From the NCBI GenBank assembly GCA_948739805.1, contig CAPYID010000002.1, positions 56,710 to 120,709 of the forward strand: 64,000 bases of DNA, read 5' to 3'. This DNA is from an uncultured Clostridia bacterium (GTDB taxonomy: Bacteria > Bacillota > Clostridia > TANB77 > CAG-508). Each line of letters starts with the position of its first letter. Positions within the stretch are counted from its first letter, which is position 1. Positions 8,173-16,673 of this stretch are shown piece after piece. The notes below the pieces were generated by a model. It saw only the letters and a list, made by a program, of their open reading frames with translations. It was not told where the DNA came from and did no database searches. The position numbers and the translations under genes are program-made.

Positions 8173-9111
8173 ATGCAATATATAAATAGTAAAGATTTAG
8201 ATTATATAAATTCATTCTTTCATTTTTCAAGAATTGATAATAGAGACAGTATTGAACAGAATGGTTTACAAGCTGTTGCAGGTGGAGAAAATGAGGCTGG
8301 AAATGATAGAGATAACAAGACTATTTATTTTTCAAAAGGTATAAGTGGAGTTTTAAAAGCAATAGATGTTTGGGCAAGATGGGAATACGATACATATGTA
8401 AGTAAATCAGATAGGGATATAAATTATGGTTATCAAGGTTATGATAAATCTGTTATGAAAGAAATTATTTTTGATAAATTATATAACGATTTTAAAAATA
8501 GACAGTATTATATAGTAGATTTAAAAGAGGGAAAAGATGGAGAATTTGAGTATGTAGATATAGACGTAAAAAAGGTTTTAGCAAGAGATAAAAATGGAGT
8601 GCCATATAGAGGAGCTGTTTGGAAATATGGTGAATTTAGTGATTGGGGAACTTTAGATAATCCTAATAATGTACAAGAAAATTGGAATATGAATACAAAA
8701 ATAGGCGAAAGGACAATTTCGAGTGATAGGTTAAAAATTATAGAAACAGAAAGTGGAAGAACGGATGCCTTAAGCTTTGCATTAGAATCGTATTCAAAAT
8801 TTAGAGCATTAGTACCTGAACAAGATAGTCCAATGTATGAAATATTAGATAATTTTATGTCTTATGCAAAAGAAAGATATAAAAGTGATAAGGACTATGA
8901 AGATGGAATGCCTGATTTGGGAAGAAGAAAGGTTAATAAACGAGAACAAAAAAAATATCAAAAAATTAATAAAATTGAGACAAAAGGATTAGGAAGGCAA
9001 GTTGTTGCAGAATTAAAAGATATACAATTAATGGATGAAACAGAAAGAACACTAAACGAACAACAAAGAGCAATGCAACAAAATAAAGATGCTCAAAATC
9101 AATCTTTATAG
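8173..9111 (+). CDS. Uncharacterised protein with possible ADP-ribosyltransferase-like N-terminus
   Basis: A 312-residue soluble protein. Its start (INSFFHFSRIDNRDSIEQNGLQA) has the shape of ADP-ribosyltransferase-like folds, in which an H-x-T/S strand is followed by a helix and an asparagine-glycine-leucine turn. TIYFSKG follows as in such folds. This is weak inference, with no catalytic set proven. The C-terminal third is highly charged and Gln-rich. ATG 8173 is preferred over 8167 because it sits 6 bases from AGGAG. It is paired with the preceding gene, whose function is also unknown. Confidence 0.6.
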   Translation: MQYINSKDLDYINSFFHFSRIDNRDSIEQNGLQAVAGGENEAGNDRDNKTIYFSKGISGVLKAIDVWARWEYDTYVSKSDRDINYGYQGYDKSVMKEIIFDKLYNDFKNRQYYIVDLKEGKDGEFEYVDIDVKKVLARDKNGVPYRGAVWKYGEFSDWGTLDNPNNVQENWNMNTKIGERTISSDRLKIIETESGRTDALSFALESYSKFRALVPEQDSPMYEILDNFMSYAKERYKSDKDYEDGMPDLGRRKVNKREQKKYQKINKIETKGLGRQVVAELKDIQLMDETERTLNEQQRAMQQNKDAQNQSL

Positions 9112-9200
9112 CACTTAATGAGAATATGTTGATTTTATATTTAAACTAGATTATTTTGTATAAAAACGATTATAGAATACAACGTAAGGAGTGATATAAC

Positions 9201-9885
9201 ATGAAAATATATGTATATTTAGATGAAAGTCGGATCAATTCATAAAAATAGTAAAACAAGATATTTTGCAGTAGGTGGATATTTTTCTTATGAAGAAGAC
9301 AGACTAAAAATAAAAGCGAAATATAAAAAAGAAAATCTTAAATTAAAGAAAGAAAAAAGTTTAGATTTAGATACTGAAATAAAATCATATGATATGACTG
9401 AAGATGAAAAAGTAAGAATCTTCAATAAAATACAAGATATTGAAACTTTTCATGGTTGTGTTAAAGTATTCGATAAAAAGTATATGAAAAAAGAGATAGT
9501 TGATTCTGATATATTTTTCAATTATGCTGTAAAAGTTCTAATTCAAGATTGCATATTGCCAGAATTGAACTTACAAGAAAATGACGAGCCAATAGAGTTT
9601 ATTATTAGTATAGATAACAGAAACATAAGAGTAGGGGAATTAAACAATTTGGAAACATATTTAAAAACTGAATTTTGTATTTATGATGATGATTTTAAAA
9701 TTACATATTATGATTCTAAAACAAATTATGGAATACAATTAGCAGATTTAACAGTTAATACTTTTTATAATTCATACAAAGATATAAGTATTGTTGAAAA
9801 TTTAATAAAAGAATTAAAACCTAAAAACTTTAGAGTAAGTTTATTTCCGAGAAATAGTAGGAATAAAAAACAAAATAATACATAA
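9201..9885 (+). CDS. DUF3800 family protein, read through a +1 frameshift at CGG (9231-9233)
   Basis: DUF3800 proteins have a predicted RNase H-like fold and are common in defence islands and mobile elements; their reactions are poorly known. ATG 9201 follows AAGGAG and reads MKIYVYLDES, then CGG and a stop four codons later. Skipping the C at 9231 continues GSIHKNSKTRYFAVGGYF, restoring the family start Y-x-DESG. Further motifs are IISIDNRNI and NYGIQLADLTVNTFY. The restored product is 227 residues. It is one of six genes here with the same kind of break. A short structured RNA follows downstream. Confidence 0.8.
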
Positions 9886-9901
9886 AATATTAGTGAAATA
9901 T

Positions 9902-9930
9902 TTGACATGCAATTTTTTGTGTGGTAAAAT
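9902..9930 (+). promoter_or_regulatory. Promoter of a small hairpin RNA
   Basis: TTGACA (9902-9907), a 17-bp spacer and TAAAAT (9925-9930). Transcription from about 9937 would yield only the structured RNA ending at the T-run near 10005. Confidence 0.7.
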
Positions 9931-9936
9931 ATTTAT

Positions 9937-10006
9937 AGAGTAAGACCTAGGTAAGGTAGCTAAAAGCTAAGCGTATGTTAAGTACGCTACCACCTAGGCA
10001 TTTTTA
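9937..10006 (+). ncRNA. Small structured RNA next to the DUF3800 gene
   Basis: A roughly 70-nt RNA with its own promoter and a terminal T-run (10001-10005). cctaggt (9946-9952) pairs with acctagg (9992-9998), and ggtagc (9955-9960) with gctacc (9986-9991). Inside, gcgta/tacgc can form a further hairpin. Several conserved RNA motifs associated with DUF3800 genes (the DUF3800 motif series) were reported from comparative genomics. This one is a candidate relative by position and shape, and I did not match a specific motif. Confidence 0.6.
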
Positions 10007-10017
10007 TTATAATTTAA

Positions 10018-10038
10018 AAATCGAATGTAAACATTGTT
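10018..10038 (+). repeat. 21-bp direct repeat, right copy (possible att site)
   Basis: Identical to 2898-2918. It marks the right end of the candidate 7.1-kb element and lies 18 bp before the IS30-like remnant. Confidence 0.55.
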
Positions 10039-10055
10039 GAATATTGTATAATTAA

Positions 10056-10412
10056 ATGCACGTTGTAGACATAAAATATCTACCAGTATGGAAGTATTGT
10101 GCAGAAGTAGCACAAAGAAAAAATGAGGAAAATGAGACAGCAAAAGGAACAAACTTAAAAATAGGAAATGATATGAAGCTAGCTAATTTTATTGAGAAAG
10201 AAATAAAAGAAGAAAAAAGTTCACCAGAAGTAATAGAATATAAAATAAAACAAGCAAAATTTGAAACGACATTGTGTTTTAAGACAATATATAACTACAT
10301 TGATAAAGAAATATTAGAAGTAAAAAGAAAAGACTTAACATGCGGAAATTACAATAAAAAAGAGAAGTTCAAAAAGGAAGAATCGGAGTTTTTAAAACCA
10401 AATAAAGATTGA
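10056..10412 (+). pseudogene. IS30-family transposase fragment
   Basis: 118 codons resembling an internal piece of IS30 transposases: a middle region IGNDMKLANFIEKEIKEEKSSPEVIEYKIKQ and then TLCFKTIYNYIDKEILEVKRKDL. The N-terminal helix-turn-helix and the C-terminal DDE catalytic core are absent. No good ribosome binding site is seen. Most likely it is a decayed insertion sequence truncated at the element junction. Confidence 0.7.
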
Positions 10413-10469
10413 AGAATAGTGATAAAATCCTCATAAATACATAATATGATATTGCAAGGAGGAATGAGG

Positions 10470-11255
10470 ATGAAGATATTTATTATTTCAAGAAAAAAAA
10501 TATATATTTGCTTTGTAATTTTATTTATAATATTAATAGTAAGTTCAATATATGTACAAGGATATTCCTTAGTCAAACAAGATAGTACAGTAGAAGATGA
10601 ATTTGATAATAAAGTAAAAGAATTATGTAATAGAAGAGAAAAGGTAGCATACTTAACTTTTGATGATGGACCAACGAAAAATATAACACCAAAAGTTTTA
10701 GACATTTTAAAAGAAGAAAATGTGAAAGCTACCTTTTTTGTAATTGGAAAATCAGTTGAGAATTATCCTGAAATTGTAAAAAGAGCATATGAAGAAGGTC
10801 ACTATATAGCAAACCACGGATATAGTCATAATAACGAAAATCTATATAAAAGTGAAGAAAGCTTTGTAAATGAAATAAGAAAGACAGATGAAGCAATAGG
10901 AAAAGCAATAGGTATAGAAAATTATTCATCTCATATATTTAGATTTCCAAATGGATTTATGTCTCCATTATATAAATCTAAGAAAAAGAATATGGCAAAA
11001 GTACTCACAGAAATGGGATATACATATATTGATTGGAACTCACTGAATAATGATTCCATTAAAAAATATACAAAAGCTCAACTTACAGATAATCTAAAAA
11101 AATCATCAAAAGGAAAAGGCACTTTAGTAATATTAATGCATGACACAAAAGATGTAAGCAATAGTTCTGAAGCATTAAAAGAATCTATAGAATACTTAAA
11201 ATCAGAAGGATATACATTTGAAAACTTTTATAATATTATAGAAAAACTTATTTAG
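10470..11255 (+). CDS. Polysaccharide (peptidoglycan) deacetylase, membrane-anchored
   Basis: A 261-residue NodB-domain carbohydrate esterase that removes acetyl groups from wall polymers, probably peptidoglycan. Residues about 8-30 are a single membrane anchor (IYICFVILFIILIVSSIYV). The NodB motifs follow: TFDDGP (catalytic Asp and metal Asp), HGYSHNN (metal His pair) and RFPNG in place of the usual RxPxG. ATG 10470 is set by AAGGAGG 8 bases upstream; two nearer upstream ATGs are too close to it or before it. It is a single gene. Confidence 0.9.
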   Translation: MKIFIISRKKIYICFVILFIILIVSSIYVQGYSLVKQDSTVEDEFDNKVKELCNRREKVAYLTFDDGPTKNITPKVLDILKEENVKATFFVIGKSVENYPEIVKRAYEEGHYIANHGYSHNNENLYKSEESFVNEIRKTDEAIGKAIGIENYSSHIFRFPNGFMSPLYKSKKKNMAKVLTEMGYTYIDWNSLNNDSIKKYTKAQLTDNLKKSSKGKGTLVILMHDTKDVSNSSEALKESIEYLKSEGYTFENFYNIIEKLI

Positions 11256-11282
11256 AACGTTCTTGACCATATAGTCGATAGT

Positions 11283-11311
11283 TTGACAGAGTATATCATA
11301 AATGTTAATCT
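11283..11311 (+). promoter_or_regulatory. Candidate promoter of the nitronate monooxygenase-like gene
   Basis: TTGACA at 11283-11288, 17 bp, then TAATCT. It is followed by a small hairpin atctagt/actagat (about 11309-11329) in the leader. Confidence 0.5.
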
Positions 11312-11380
11312 AGTATAGCAAACTAGATACAGAGACTTATGATAAATAAACTGAACTTTATAGAGAGGGATGATAAAAAT

Positions 11381-12439
11381 ATGAAGGGGATAAAGATTGG
11401 AAAAAAACAGTCAAAATATCCGATTATTCAAGGTGGAATGGGTGTTGGAGTATCAATGCACAATTTAGCAGGAAATGTTAGCAAGGAAGGTGGAATTGGA
11501 ATTATATCAACTGCTGATATAGGCTACTTAGAAGAAGATTTTGTAAAAAATCCGATGAAAGCTAACTTAAGAGCAATTGGCAAAGAAATAAAAAAGGCAA
11601 GAGAAATTGCAGGAGAAGACAAAATAATAGGTGTAAATATAATGGTAGCTTTAAAGAACTATGTAGAAATTGTAAAAGAATGTGTAAAACAAAAAGTTGA
11701 TTTAATTATATCAGGTGCAGGAATACCTAAGGAATTACCAGAATATGTAAAGGGTAGCAATACAAGAATTGCTCCAATTGTATCATCATTTAGATGCTGT
11801 AAACTAATAGTTGGACATTGGATGAAAAAATATAATTATGTACCAGATATGATAGTAATAGAAGGACCAGAAGCAGGGGGGCATTTAGGATTTAAAAGAG
11901 AAGAATTGGATGAAGATAAAAAACCTAAACTAGAGGAAATTACAACAGAGGTAGTAAAATATATTAAAGAATTAGAAAAAGAAACAGGGAAAGAAATTCC
12001 TGTTATATCGGCAGGAGGAATATGGGACTCTAAGGACATAAAGAAATTTTTAGATTTAGGCGCAAGTGGTGTACAAATGGCAACCAGATTTGTTGCAACA
12101 GATGAATGTGATGCTTCAATAGAATTTAAGCAAGCATATGTAAAAGCAAAGAATGAAGATATAAAAATAATTAGAAGTCCTGTAGGGATGCCAGGAAGAG
12201 CAATAAATAATAGCTTTATAAAAAAAGTAGAAACAGAAAAATGTAAAATAGACAAATGCTATAACTGTATAAAAACATGTGATATAGTTAATAGTCCATA
12301 CTGTATTACAAAAGCCCTAATAAATTCTGTAAAAGGAAAAGTAGAGGAAGGATTAATCTTTTGTGGTAGCAATGTCAGTAAAATTGATAAAATTGTTCCA
12401 TTACATGATTTAATGCAAGAACTAATCTGTGAACTATAG
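11381..12439 (+). CDS. Nitronate monooxygenase / FabK-like flavin oxidoreductase
   Basis: A 352-residue TIM-barrel FMN protein of the 2-nitropropane dioxygenase superfamily. The start (YPIIQGGMGVGVSMHNLAGNVSKEGGIGII) and the motifs EGPEAGGHLG and ISAGGIWDSKDIKKFLDLGASGVQMATRF are the flavin and phosphate-binding segments. The C-terminus carries a Cys-rich stretch (KCKIDKCYNCIKTCD), common in clostridial members. It could be a nitronate monooxygenase or an enoyl-ACP reductase-like enzyme; sequence alone does not decide. ATG 11381 is chosen for spacing to AGAGGG; in-frame ATG 11339 lacks a site. Confidence 0.8.
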   Translation: MKGIKIGKKQSKYPIIQGGMGVGVSMHNLAGNVSKEGGIGIISTADIGYLEEDFVKNPMKANLRAIGKEIKKAREIAGEDKIIGVNIMVALKNYVEIVKECVKQKVDLIISGAGIPKELPEYVKGSNTRIAPIVSSFRCCKLIVGHWMKKYNYVPDMIVIEGPEAGGHLGFKREELDEDKKPKLEEITTEVVKYIKELEKETGKEIPVISAGGIWDSKDIKKFLDLGASGVQMATRFVATDECDASIEFKQAYVKAKNEDIKIIRSPVGMPGRAINNSFIKKVETEKCKIDKCYNCIKTCDIVNSPYCITKALINSVKGKVEEGLIFCGSNVSKIDKIVPLHDLMQELICEL

Positions 12440-12475
12440 GGGGCACCATTTGGGCACCCGTTGAAATTTCAATGT
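12438..12475 (+). repeat. Degenerate GTAGGGGC-type repeat remnant
   Basis: It starts at the stop codon of the previous gene: tagggggcacc, then gggcacccg, followed by the palindrome ttgaaatttcaa. It looks like a decayed copy of the hairpin family seen at 34483, 38465, 45538, 51155 and 57341. Confidence 0.45.
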
Positions 12476-12577
12476 GTCTCTAAACATGAGATGAGATAAT
12501 ATAATAAATAATTGTATTGATAAATCTCTCTATTTATGGTAATATTAACATATCAACACAGGAGGAAGGTAAAAGAG

Positions 12578-13537
12578 ATGATTTTATCAATTTTTTTAAT
12601 AATTATAGGATTTGCATTACTTGTAAAAGGAGCAGACTTTTTAGTAGAAGGTTCAAGTAGTATAGCAAAAAAATTCCATATTCCAGAAATAATAATAGGG
12701 CTAACAATAGTGTCGATAGGTACATCAATGCCAGAATTATTTGTGAGCTTAACCTCTGCATTAGAAGGACACTCAGATATGTCAATGGGAAATGTAATAG
12801 GAAGTAATATTGCCAACCTATTATTAATATTAGGATTATCAACAGTTATTAGACCCATAAAATTTCAAAAAGAAACTAGACTAATAGAAATGCCAATGTG
12901 TTTATTAATAACAATTATTTTTATGATATTTTGTAATACAGGAACAGGAATATCAAAAATAGAAGCAATTATATTATTAGTGCTATTTGTAATATTTATT
13001 TTATATACAATAATTATGGGCAAAAAAGGTGAAGAATTCGATAAAGAAGACACTATTATAGAATTAAAAGCAGAGGGGGAAAAAGTATCAATATTTAAAA
13101 GTATTATATTTATTATATTAGGTATAATTGGCTTAAAAGTTGGAGGAGATTTAACAGTAGATAATGCTCTAGTAGTTGCAAGATACTTTAATTTAAGTGA
13201 AAAAATTATTAGTTTAACAATACTTGCAGTTGGTACAAGTTTGCCAGAACTAGTAACAAGTGTTACAGCAGCAATTAAGGGAAATAGTGATATAGCAATA
13301 GGGAATATTATTGGTTCAAATATTTTTAATATGTTGTTTATAATTGGTGTATCAGCATTTATAAATCCAATCATATATAACTCTTCATACAATCTAGAAA
13401 TGATAATATTAATAATTGGAATATTATTATTATCACTATTTCCAATAATACCACCGAAAAATCAAATGAATAGGTCAAATGGACTTATATATTTAATTAT
13501 GTATGTAGTATATATGGTAATTTTATTTGTACATTAA
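12578..13537 (+). CDS. Calcium/sodium antiporter (CaCA family, YrbG-like)
   Basis: A 319-residue, about ten-helix cation exchanger. It has the two inverted alpha-repeats of the family: IIGLTIVSIGTSMPELFVSL...MGNVIGSNIANLLLILG in the first half and ISLTILAVGTSLPELVTSV...IGNIIGSNIFNMLFIIG in the second, joined by a cytosolic acidic loop. It would extrude Ca2+ against Na+ or H+. ATG 12578 follows GGAGGAAGG; the 14 upstream in-frame codons are polar and unlike the family. Confidence 0.92.
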   Translation: MILSIFLIIIGFALLVKGADFLVEGSSSIAKKFHIPEIIIGLTIVSIGTSMPELFVSLTSALEGHSDMSMGNVIGSNIANLLLILGLSTVIRPIKFQKETRLIEMPMCLLITIIFMIFCNTGTGISKIEAIILLVLFVIFILYTIIMGKKGEEFDKEDTIIELKAEGEKVSIFKSIIFIILGIIGLKVGGDLTVDNALVVARYFNLSEKIISLTILAVGTSLPELVTSVTAAIKGNSDIAIGNIIGSNIFNMLFIIGVSAFINPIIYNSSYNLEMIILIIGILLLSLFPIIPPKNQMNRSNGLIYLIMYVVYMVILFVH

Positions 13538-13547
13538 GAATGGATAT

Positions 13548-13617
13548 AAGTTGAAAAAGAATTGGTAACAATTCTTTTTCAACTTAGGTTTGTAGCTTAG
13601 AAAGGAATGATGGAAGT
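13548..13617 (+). promoter_or_regulatory. 17-bp hairpin plus conserved 5' leader
   Basis: aagttgaaaaagaattg (13548-13564) pairs perfectly with 13569-13585 around GTAA. It is followed by aggtttgtagcttagaaagg up to the start codon. About 41 of 47 bases from 13567 match the leader of the AmaP-like gene (57406 on), and a weaker match precedes 60065. The hairpin may terminate the upstream gene; the shared leader is unexplained. Confidence 0.6.
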
Positions 13618-14508
13618 ATGGTAAATATTAGAGAAGAAGAATTAAAACGATTATTTTTAGAACTAAAAGGAACCAATAAAGATATAGCATTTCAAAAAAT
13701 ATATACACAGTATAACAAATTAATATATGGAATTGCTTTCGGAATTCTTAAAAATAAGGAAGATTCAGAAGACATAGTACAAATATTTTTCTCAAAGTTA
13801 TATACACTTGAAAAAGAAAAATTACCAAATGAGAAAATAGCAAGTTGGATATATACAGTAGCTAAAAATGAAACTATCTCAGTATTAAGAAAAAAGAAAG
13901 AACATTTTGATATTGAGACAATTTATGATATTGAGGATAAAGATAATGAAATAAACAATTTAATAGATAAAGAACAATTTAATAAATTAATTGGCAAATT
14001 AGAAGAAAAAGAAAGAGAGATAATAACATTAAAAATAATAGCAGGTTTAACTTTTGAGGATATTGCAAAACTATTAAATAAACCAACTGGAACAATAAAA
14101 TGGAGATATTATAAAAGTGTACATACATTAAAATTACTACTAAGTAATCTAGTAATGTTTATTTTGACATTTGTTATAGGACTAAGAACTTTATTTAATA
14201 AAGAAAGTAAGATAGAAGATAATGCATCAATAATAAATAACGAAACAGAAAAAGTAGAAGATATTCAAATAAAAGATACAAATGAAACACAGCAATCAGA
14301 AATGATAGGAGAGGTTATAAATAGTATAAAAGACGAAACGAATAAAACTTATGAAAACACAGTTATAGAACAAGTACAAGAATACAATTTAAATTATATA
14401 GGAATAGGAATTTTAAGTATTTCTTCAGTATTTTTATGCATAACAGTAATATTTACACTATTATTTACAAAGTACCAAATAAAATTAAGGAAAAGAAAAT
14501 CTAAATAA
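13618..14508 (+). CDS. ECF-type sigma factor with two C-terminal membrane segments
   Basis: Residues 1-175 are a sigma-70 family protein. Region 2 is YNKLIYGIAFGILKNKEDSEDIVQIFFSKLY, followed by SWIYTVAKNETISVLRKKK. Region 4 is LEEKEREIITLKIIAGLTFEDIAKLLNKPTGTIKWRYYKS. Unlike ordinary ECF factors it continues with a membrane helix (about residues 178-198), a charged linker of roughly 60 residues and a second membrane helix (about 262-286) with a basic tail. Membrane tethering could replace a separate anti-sigma factor. Only the fusion is seen; the regulation is inference. It precedes a BceRS-like two-component system. Confidence 0.85.
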   Translation: MVNIREEELKRLFLELKGTNKDIAFQKIYTQYNKLIYGIAFGILKNKEDSEDIVQIFFSKLYTLEKEKLPNEKIASWIYTVAKNETISVLRKKKEHFDIETIYDIEDKDNEINNLIDKEQFNKLIGKLEEKEREIITLKIIAGLTFEDIAKLLNKPTGTIKWRYYKSVHTLKLLLSNLVMFILTFVIGLRTLFNKESKIEDNASIINNETEKVEDIQIKDTNETQQSEMIGEVINSIKDETNKTYENTVIEQVQEYNLNYIGIGILSISSVFLCITVIFTLLFTKYQIKLRKRKSK

Positions 14509-14579
14509 TTTAGAAAAGGAAAAAATGATATAATTTAAGTTTTGAAAAATGAACATTATGGATTAGAAAGGAAATAAAG

Positions 14580-15269
14580 ATGCCAAAAATATTGATAGTA
14601 GAAGATGATGAGAAATTAAGAAATGAATTAGAAATATTTTTAAGTAATAATGGATATGAAGCACAAACTCTAAAAGATTTTAAGAATACTATAAATAAAA
14701 TTTTAGAAATAAATCCTGACTTATTATTATTAGATATAAACTTGCCAGAAGCGGACGGAGAATATATTTGTAAAGAATTAAGAAAAAAATCAGATATGCC
14801 TATAATAATAGTTACAAGTAGGGAAAGTGAAATAGATGAATTACTTTGTATTAATTATGGAGCAGACCATTATATAACAAAGCCATTCAACATCCAGATT
14901 TTACTTGCAAAAATAAATTCATTATTAAGAAGGGCAAACATGTCAGGAGAAGCAAGTGAAAAGATAGATGCAAAAGACTTTATATTAAATAACTCAAAAA
15001 GTACAATAGAAAAGGATGGTAAAATAGTTGAACTAACTAAAAATGAATATAAAATATTAAATTTTTTAGTGCAAAACAGAGAAAAAATAGTATCAAGAGA
15101 TGATATAATGGAATGCCTATGGGATAGTGAAAGTTTTATAGACGATAATACTTTAACTGTAAATATTACCAGACTAAGAAACAAACTTGGAGAATTGGGG
15201 TTAAAGGAATTATTAGAGACGAAACGAGGACAAGGATATATACTCGTTTCTTTTCCAAACCGAAATTAA
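14580..15269 (+). CDS. OmpR-family response regulator (BceR-like)
   Basis: 229 residues. The receiver domain starts KILIVEDDEKLRNEL with phospho-acceptor Asp in LLLLDINLPEADGEY and conserved Lys in ITKPF. The C-terminal winged helix has LTKNEYKILNFLVQN and NTLTVNITRLRNKLGELG. The histidine kinase follows 15 bp downstream, and a Bce-type ABC transporter lies beyond a toxin-antitoxin insert. It likely activates that transporter in response to a cell-wall-active peptide. GAAAGGA precedes the start. Confidence 0.93.
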   Translation: MPKILIVEDDEKLRNELEIFLSNNGYEAQTLKDFKNTINKILEINPDLLLLDINLPEADGEYICKELRKKSDMPIIIVTSRESEIDELLCINYGADHYITKPFNIQILLAKINSLLRRANMSGEASEKIDAKDFILNNSKSTIEKDGKIVELTKNEYKILNFLVQNREKIVSRDDIMECLWDSESFIDDNTLTVNITRLRNKLGELGLKELLETKRGQGYILVSFPNRN

Positions 15270-15284
15270 ATAGGAGAACCAAAA

Positions 15285-16301
15285 ATGAATTTAAAAAACT
15301 TTATAAAAGGTAAATTGCTAACAATAATATTAATAATATTTAGTTTAGCAACTATAGAGATATTCTTAATGGCATATCCATTTGGAAACTTTATAAAAAT
15401 TTACATTCCTCTAAGCATAATATTTTTTGGAGCTATTGGGATACTTGTGGAATATTTTATAAAAAGAAGATATTATGCTAATTTAAAAAATATATTAGAT
15501 GATTTAGATGAAAAGTATCTAATAACTGAACTTATAAAAGCACCAGAATTTATTGAAGGGAAAATATTAAAACAAACATTAGAAGAAATAGATAAATCTA
15601 TGACAGAAAATGTTAATAAATATAAATATTTACAAGGAGACTACAAAGAATATATAGAATTATGGATACATGAAATAAAAATGCCAATAGCAACAAGTAA
15701 AATGATAATAGAAAACAATAAAAATACAGTAACAAAAAGTATAAATGAAGAACTAGACAAGGTAGAAAATTATATTGAGCAAGCATTATTTTATGCAAGA
15801 AGTAACACAGTAGAAAAAGATTACTATATAAAAAAGAGTAGTTTAAAAGATATTGTTAATGATAGCATAAAGAAAAACAAAAATATATTAATTGAGGAAA
15901 AAGTATTAATTAATATTCATGATTTAGATTTAGAGGTAAACACAGATAGCAAATGGATAATATTTATATTAAACCAAATAATACAAAATAGTATAAAATA
16001 TAAGAAAACAGAAACTGAACTAAAACTAGAGATATATTGTAAGCAAGGCAAGGAAAATGTAATTTTATATATAAAAGATAATGGTTTAGGAATAAAAAAA
16101 GGAGAAATTACAAGAGTATTTGAAAAAGGATTTACAGGAACTAATGGAAGATTATCTAATAAAAAATCTACAGGGATAGGTTTATACTTATGTAAAAAAC
16201 TATGTGATAAATTAGGAATAGCAATAGAACTAAACTCTGTTTATGGAGAAGGTACAGAAATAAGAATAGTGTTTCCACATAATTCATTATATTTTAAATG
16301 A
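15285..16301 (+). CDS. Intramembrane-sensing histidine kinase (BceS-like)
   Basis: 338 residues. Two N-terminal membrane helices (about 12-32 and 37-60) have almost no extracellular loop, the hallmark of Bce-type kinases that sense through their partner transporter. The H-box is ELWIHEIKMPIATSK, the N-box NQIIQNSIKYK, and the ATP lid DNGLGIKKGEI and STGIGLYLCKKL. It is co-transcribed with the response regulator. Confidence 0.92.
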   Translation: MNLKNFIKGKLLTIILIIFSLATIEIFLMAYPFGNFIKIYIPLSIIFFGAIGILVEYFIKRRYYANLKNILDDLDEKYLITELIKAPEFIEGKILKQTLEEIDKSMTENVNKYKYLQGDYKEYIELWIHEIKMPIATSKMIIENNKNTVTKSINEELDKVENYIEQALFYARSNTVEKDYYIKKSSLKDIVNDSIKKNKNILIEEKVLINIHDLDLEVNTDSKWIIFILNQIIQNSIKYKKTETELKLEIYCKQGKENVILYIKDNGLGIKKGEITRVFEKGFTGTNGRLSNKKSTGIGLYLCKKLCDKLGIAIELNSVYGEGTEIRIVFPHNSLYFK

Positions 16302-16340
16302 ATAATATCACACAATTGAACAAAGAATAATAAAATAGTA

Positions 16341-16369
16341 TTGACAATGTGATAACAATGTGATATTAT
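16341..16369 (+). promoter_or_regulatory. Promoter with repeated operator of the toxin-antitoxin operon
   Basis: TTGACA (16341-16346), 17 bp, TATTAT (16364-16369). The spacer holds two direct copies of caatgtgata (16345 and 16356), and an inverted relative (tatcacacaattg) lies at about 16307-16319. This is a plausible operator for the antitoxin. Confidence 0.65.
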
Positions 16370-16395
16370 GAAGATATATTTTGGAGGTGATTTTA

Positions 16396-16671
16396 ATGAC
16401 AAGAACAGATAATATTAATATAAGGGTAGAACCAAAATTGAAAAAAGAAGTTGAAGAAACATTAAATGATTTAGGTATGAATATAACAGATGCAGTAACA
16501 ATATTTTTTAAACAAATTATAATGACAGAAAGTATCCCATTTATGATAAAAAAGCCTAGATTAAATGCAGAAACTATAAAAGTAATCGAAGATGCAGAGA
16601 AAGGTATAAATTTAAGTAAAGGATATACAGATTTAGACGAAATGTGGAAAGATTTAGAGGAAGAGGATTAG
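16396..16671 (+). CDS. RelB/DinJ-family antitoxin
   Basis: A 91-residue ribbon-helix-helix antitoxin: NINIRVEPKLKKEVEETLNDLGMNITDAVTIFFKQIIMTESIPF is the DinJ/RelB N-terminal DNA-binding and dimerisation region. The acidic C-terminus would wrap the toxin. ATG 16396 is set by TGGAGGTGA. The toxin start overlaps closely (2-bp gap), as usual for such pairs. It lies between the kinase and transporter genes of the Bce module. Confidence 0.88.
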   Translation: MTRTDNINIRVEPKLKKEVEETLNDLGMNITDAVTIFFKQIIMTESIPFMIKKPRLNAETIKVIEDAEKGINLSKGYTDLDEMWKDLEEED

Positions 16672-16673
16672 TA

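Noticed and set aside
11253..11262. agaacgttct palindrome as a LexA box
   Set aside because: It lacks the GAAC-N4-GTTC spacing of the Firmicutes SOS box and overlaps the end of the deacetylase gene.
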